Shown here: piece after piece, positions 5,888 through 6,203 of the stretch | Layout of the letters: each line of letters opens with the position of its first letter | How positions within the stretch are numbered: the stretch's first letter is position 1 | From: Flavobacteriales bacterium UBA4011 | GTDB lineage: Bacteria > Bacteroidota > Bacteroidia > Flavobacteriales_D > Crocinitomicaceae | Assembly (NCBI GenBank): GCA_002384725.1 | Contig: DGBF01000081.1 | Span: 28,990 to 35,192, forward strand | Reading direction: 5' to 3' | DNA: 6,203 nucleotides | Notes under the pieces: generated by a model | What the model saw: the letters and a program-made list of their open reading frames with translations, nothing else | What the model was told of the DNA's origin: nothing | Database searches by the model: none | Program-made: the position numbers and the translations under genes

Positions 5888-5918
5888 TGAAAAGTAATCT
5901 GTGGTGGGTCGCTTTTTT
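5888..5918 (+). other. Half-eroded copy of the lipoprotein terminator
   Basis: ATGAAA (5888-5893), GGGTCGC (5906-5912) and six T (5913-5918) match the downstream half of the terminator at 5393-5418. The left arm GGCGACCC is gone (AATCTGTG occupies that position), so the strong stem can no longer form. It lies 20-50 bases after the stop of the broken copy 3 and most likely came with the same duplication. Probably not functional. Confidence 0.6.
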
Positions 5919-5992
5919 AGTTCTTATCCGTTTCACCGAAAATCAAACAAAAAGACTTTCTTTAAACTAACCGCCCTCTCTTGCTCCTTTTA

Positions 5993-6193
5993 TCACAGCA
6001 GAAAACAATCTTCCTTTTGAGTTTCCGAGACTGTATTCACCGGTCGAACACGTTTCCAAAAATCAGGAATGTTCTTAAATTTTAATTTCGCGCTCGTTAG
6101 AATGGTAACCGAACCTTGCATTTGGGCTTGTTTTAGAATGCCTGAATATGAATTTTTCCCGTCCCAAACTCCATGCGATTGATGGGGCTGCAT
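5993..6193 (-). CDS. Doubtful small open frame (66 codons), unrecognised
   Basis: A minus-strand frame begins at an ATG (6193) and ends TGA at 5993. It encodes a soluble-looking, basic 66-residue peptide starting MQPHQSHGVWDGKNSYSGIL and ending SETQKEDCFLL, with no signal peptide, membrane segment or known motif. A TAG lies just upstream in the same frame, so it does not simply run off the window edge, though a frameshifted longer gene beyond 6203 is possible. In a second minus frame the same end of the region reads TGEYSLGNSKGRLFSAVIKG up to a TAG at 5969-5967, which is at least as protein-like. The two readings suggest either a decayed gene end or chance. The remainder of 5919-5992 shows nothing identifiable. 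Confidence 0.2.
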   Translation of the reverse strand: MQPHQSHGVWDGKNSYSGILKQAQMQGSVTILTSAKLKFKNIPDFWKRVRPVNTVSETQKEDCFLL

Positions 6194-6203
6194 TTGCTAA
6201 ACG

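Larger units (their letters stand above)
4972..5918 (+). repeat. Tandem duplication of lipoprotein gene plus terminator
   Basis: Two units of about 450 bp lie head to tail: unit A at 4972-5418 (copy 2 plus its terminator) and unit B at 5474-5918 (broken copy 3 plus an eroded terminator). The T-runs of the two terminators are exactly 500 bases apart and the two stop codons 503 apart. Similarity continues past the stop codons: both have ATGAAA about 20 bases after the stop, then GGGTCGC followed by six T and AG. That shared noncoding tail shows segmental duplication rather than independent acquisition. Confidence 0.65.

Overview
The window looks like chromosomal DNA from a member of the Bacteroidota, most likely Flavobacteriia-like. 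This rests on low-to-moderate GC, no Shine-Dalgarno tracts before starts, promoter elements of the TTTG-N19-TAnnTTTG type, short lipoproteins with a Bacteroidota-style lipobox, a YtxJ-type bacilliredoxin and an N-terminally extended plant-type glutaminyl cyclase. Genus cannot be settled from what is visible.

Layout: (1) 1-136, upstream region with a weak promoter candidate; (2) 137-1429 (+), intact hemL (glutamate-1-semialdehyde aminomutase, tetrapyrrole synthesis); (3) 1430-1909, no intact gene, but about 1464-1769 (+) holds a decayed outer-membrane beta-barrel gene readable in one frame through three stop codons; (4) 4382 down to 1910 (-), a tight unit pheS - ytxJ - glutaminyl cyclase, with a 2-base gap and then a 4-base ATGA overlap; (5) 4383-4569, divergent intergenic region with a good Bacteroidota promoter facing right and a weaker one facing left; (6) 4570-5364 (+), two small paralogous lipoprotein genes closed by a perfect intrinsic terminator at 5393-5418; (7) 5474-5867 (+), a third copy of the same lipoprotein gene, broken by two single-base deletions and followed by a half-eroded copy of the same terminator; (8) 5919-6203, no recognisable gene, only a doubtful 66-codon frame on the minus strand.

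The housekeeping genes (hemL, pheS) are ordinary. The interesting part is 4570-5918, a small, unnamed lipoprotein family that expanded in tandem. Its newest duplication copied gene plus terminator as a unit of about 500 bp, and one copy is now dying. The window contains two gene remnants (1464-1769 and 5474-5867), both from envelope-type proteins. I found no CRISPR array, tRNA, rRNA, insertion sequence or phage gene, and nothing I would call a new defence or metabolic system.
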